The notes under the pieces are model-generated. The model had not been told where the DNA came from. It saw only the letters and a list, made by a program, of their open reading frames with translations, and made no database searches. The translations under genes and the position numbers were made by a program. Below, piece by piece: positions 62,217 to 64,000 of a stretch of 64,000 nucleotides of DNA; positions within the stretch are counted from its first letter, which is position 1, and each line of letters starts with the position of its first letter. The stretch comes from Limosilactobacillus mucosae DSM 13345 (GTDB taxonomy: Bacteria > Bacillota > Bacilli > Lactobacillales > Lactobacillaceae): contig NZ_AZEQ01000004.1 in assembly GCF_001436025.1 (NCBI RefSeq), positions 47,792 through 111,791 of the forward strand. Reading direction: 5' to 3'.

Positions 62217-62847
62217 AAAACAAATAGTTGAAGCCATTGGGACAATCCTTGCGTTGCTGTTGATAACTGTCGCGGCGGCTGGGCTTGCCCTTTTTTTAGT
62301 CTTGATGATCTCGCCGTTGATTTTAAGGATTCCATCGCACTTTTTGAATCTTTCAAATGCAGTGGTTTTAAAAGATTATCGTCATTTATTAATGTATCTT
62401 GTTCAGCCTTGGCCACAGCCGCCTTTGCACTTAGCCGGGATTCCAATGACTGAAGGTGCCGTTGAGCATTTTAGCGATGTCAGACACTTGATCATAACGG
62501 CACTTGCTATAACTGGATTGGCATTGTTTGGCGCATATGGAATCATACAGTATGAAAAAAAGACCTGGCAGCTTTGGAAACTGTCAGGTCCATTGAAGAA
62601 TCTATTGGCATTGTTGATAGTCGTCGGGATGATGATTATCGTAGATTTTGATGACTTTTTTATCAAATTCCATTATCTAGCTTTTTCTAATATGAATTGG
62701 GTGTTTTCACCGACCAGCAATCCAATTATTAATTTGTTTCCCGATGATTTTTTCGCGATGCTGTTTGGAATCTGGTGGCTATTCACCATCCTGCTCTTGA
62801 GTTTGATTCAATGGCGAATCAACCGTTACTTGAGCAGACTTATTTGA
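62200..62847 (+). CDS. TIGR01906 family integral membrane protein
   Basis: A 215-residue membrane protein with about four helices (about 10-38, 95-115, 130-150 and 185-205). The family motif is FDDFFIKFHYLAFSNMNW followed by PIINLFPDDFF. Function unknown; it regularly follows yutF in lactobacilli. The ATG at 62200 has a GGTGA site and overlaps yutF by 17 bases. Its 3' end overlaps the convergent dedA gene by 69 bases, so no separate terminator lies between them. Confidence 0.88.
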   Translation: MNGTFRKQIVEAIGTILALLLITVAAAGLALFLVLMISPLILRIPSHFLNLSNAVVLKDYRHLLMYLVQPWPQPPLHLAGIPMTEGAVEHFSDVRHLIITALAITGLALFGAYGIIQYEKKTWQLWKLSGPLKNLLALLIVVGMMIIVDFDDFFIKFHYLAFSNMNWVFSPTSNPIINLFPDDFFAMLFGIWWLFTILLLSLIQWRINRYLSRLI

Positions 62848-63477
62848 GAGCTTTGATTTAATAAAGCTGATTACGGCAGGCATCAGGGTAACCACGATGA
62901 TTGCCAGAATGATTGCCGAGAAATGGGCCTGGACAAAAGGCAGATTACCAAAGAAATAGCCGCACGAGCAACAGATGGCAACCCAGCTTACACATCCAAC
63001 GATACTGTAGCGGATAAAACGCCGATATGGGAAACCGGATCCAGCTGCAGCAAAAGGAGCAAAAGTACGAATGATTGGCATATATCGAGCCAGGATGATC
63101 GCAGGAGCACCATGTTTTTCAAAGAATGCTTCTGCTTTTTCAAGACTCTGTTTATCGATCAATTTTCCGAACCATGAGTGATTTGATAGGCTCTTGCCGA
63201 TTTTTTGACCGATCAGGAAGTTAATTGAATCGCCTAAAAGACATGAAATTAAGAAGCCAAATGCAAAAATCCAGATATTTAAGTGGTAGCTTGCGTTGGC
63301 AGCTAGTGCACTGGCGGCAAATAGTAGCGAGTCACCAGGCAGAAATGGCAAAATTACCGCACCGGTTTCAATAAAAATAATCAGAAACAGGATTAGGTAG
63401 CTGGCATCGCCAAATTGATTAACAATCTGAATCAGATGGGTGTCAATGTGAAGGATAAAATCGATTAAAGTCGACAT
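62779..63477 (-). CDS. dedA: DedA/SNARE-associated family membrane protein
   Basis: A 232-residue integral membrane protein of the DedA (VTT domain) family; some members move undecaprenyl phosphate or phosphatidylethanolamine across the membrane. It has about five helices. Signature parts are ETGAVILPFLPGDSLLF, EKAEAFFEKHGAPAIILARYMPIIRTFAPFAAAGSG and YSIVGCVSWV. AAAGGAG precedes the ATG. Its stop lies inside the convergent neighbour. Confidence 0.93.
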   Translation of the reverse strand: MSTLIDFILHIDTHLIQIVNQFGDASYLILFLIIFIETGAVILPFLPGDSLLFAASALAANASYHLNIWIFAFGFLISCLLGDSINFLIGQKIGKSLSNHSWFGKLIDKQSLEKAEAFFEKHGAPAIILARYMPIIRTFAPFAAAGSGFPYRRFIRYSIVGCVSWVAICCSCGYFFGNLPFVQAHFSAIILAIIVVTLMPAVISFIKSKLSNKSAQVTVDSPLNQTQEQDGE

Positions 63478-63519
63478 ATAAAACTCCTTTTATTTTTCTT
63501 ATATTCAATTATCGCTAAG

Positions 63520-63548
63520 ATTTTAACAGCAATTAGGGCCTTTTTGAA
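63520..63548 (-). promoter_or_regulatory. dedA promoter
   Basis: On the reverse strand TTCAAA (63543-63548), a 17-nt spacer ending in TGT, and TAAAAT (63520-63525). Confidence 0.55.
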
Positions 63549-63731
63549 GAATAATCGTCAAATTAAACAAAAACGTAAACAATTTTAAATCATTCAGTAA
63601 AGTCCCTTTTTATAACATAGACAATAGTACTTATTTTGGATCGTATCGATCGTAATTTGAGAATTATTTTATAGTATTGGAGCTTTAAAGTTTGTGTTTT
63701 GAAAAAACGTTTAAAAAATATGGAAATAGCG

Positions 63732-63760
63732 TTGACGAAAGCTCAGAATATCGGTATAGT
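63732..63760 (+). promoter_or_regulatory. rRNA operon promoter P1
   Basis: TTGACG (63732-63737), a 17-nt spacer, TATAGT (63755-63760). An A/T-rich stretch before it (63695-63725) could act as an UP element. Confidence 0.75.
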
Positions 63761-63839
63761 AGTTATCGTTGTCGATGAGGCAGACGCTGATGACAATCAG
63801 ATTTGTTTCTAACAGTTATTAACGACTTTAAAAATGTTG

Positions 63840-63868
63840 TTGACAGCTACATGACTTCATGGTATATT
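63840..63868 (+). promoter_or_regulatory. rRNA operon promoter P2
   Basis: Perfect TTGACA (63840-63845), a 17-nt spacer ending in TGG, TATATT (63863-63868). Confidence 0.85.
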
Positions 63869-63916
63869 ATTATAGTCGCTTGTTTAAAACGTTTGAAAAA
63901 AGAATTGAAAAAGTTC

Positions 63917-63944
63917 TTGACAAATAACTAACAAGTGTTAAAAT
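63917..63944 (+). promoter_or_regulatory. rRNA operon promoter P3
   Basis: Perfect TTGACA (63917-63922), a 16-nt spacer ending in TGT, TAAAAT (63939-63944), which also makes an extended -10. Confidence 0.8.
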
Positions 63945-64000
63945 AATAAATGTTGTAACTGATCGATTGAATCGGTTACATGGTAGACCTTTGAAAACTG
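63945..64000 (+). other. rrn: Presumed leader of an rRNA operon (16S gene outside window)
   Basis: The last bases, AGACCTTTGAAAACTG, resemble the sequence seen just upstream of 16S genes in lactobacilli, and three strong promoters precede it. The 16S gene itself is not in the window, so this is inference. Confidence 0.6.

Overview
The window looks like a core-genome segment of a heterofermentative lactobacillus, most likely Limosilactobacillus or a close relative. This rests on gene order (ezrA-iscS-thiI-tpx-valS-folC-radC-mreBCD; yfmF-yfmH-rodZ-pgsA-cinA-recA-rny; mutSL-ruvAB-tgt position-yajC; nrnA-cshB-alaS-ireB-ruvX; mutS2-trxA; racE-rdgB; pepQ/ccpA; comG-ytxK-ackA), on T-box control of aminoacyl-tRNA synthetases, on strong AGGAGG-type ribosome binding sites and on moderate G+C. 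The species is inferred from memory of such layouts and was not tested. No prophage, insertion sequence, CRISPR array, integron or defence island is visible.

Layout. 1-3 kb: the 5' part of rpsD with a long leader, a free-methionine-sulfoxide reductase, and ezrA. 3-11.4 kb: iscS-thiI (sulfur transfer for tRNA thiolation), tpx, a Val T-box with valS, folC, radC. 11.4-16.7 kb: mreBCD cell-shape genes, then an amino-acid ABC transporter under a T-box whose specifier reads CAC (His) and whose antiterminator/terminator part is tandemly duplicated. 16.8-25.4 kb: the yfmF/yfmH peptidase pair, rodZ, pgsA, cinA, recA (with a LexA-type box), rny. 25.5-33.6 kb: mutS, mutL, ruvA, ruvB, a Tgt-like protein that has lost catalytic-site residues, yajC. 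33.7-40.2 kb: nrnA, cshB, an atypical T-box with alaS, ireB, ruvX, yrzB. 40.3-49.9 kb: cvpA-like gene, mutS2, trxA, yslB, racE, rdgB, a phosphodiesterase, cbpB, a HAD phosphatase, an MscS channel and two envelope-associated small proteins. 49.9-53.9 kb: divergent pepQ and ccpA, a membrane protein, yebC. 54-60 kb: the comGA-GG competence pilus operon, ytxK, ackA. 60-63.5 kb: a phosphoesterase, yutD, yutF, a TIGR01906 membrane protein, dedA. The last 300 bases hold three tandem strong promoters and end in sequence resembling a 16S rRNA leader, so an rRNA operon probably starts just outside the window.

The genes are nearly all housekeeping: translation and tRNA charging, DNA repair and recombination, cell shape and division, envelope, redox, catabolite control and competence. 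The points most worth a second look are regulatory or degenerative: the duplicated T-box module at 14.3-14.5 kb, the active-site-depleted Tgt homologue with no queA beside it, the alaS T-box without a recognisable Stem I or normal terminator, two genes that appear to start at non-standard codons (CTG for ytxK, ATC for yutD), and several unexplained RNA hairpins. I found no clearly new multi-gene system.
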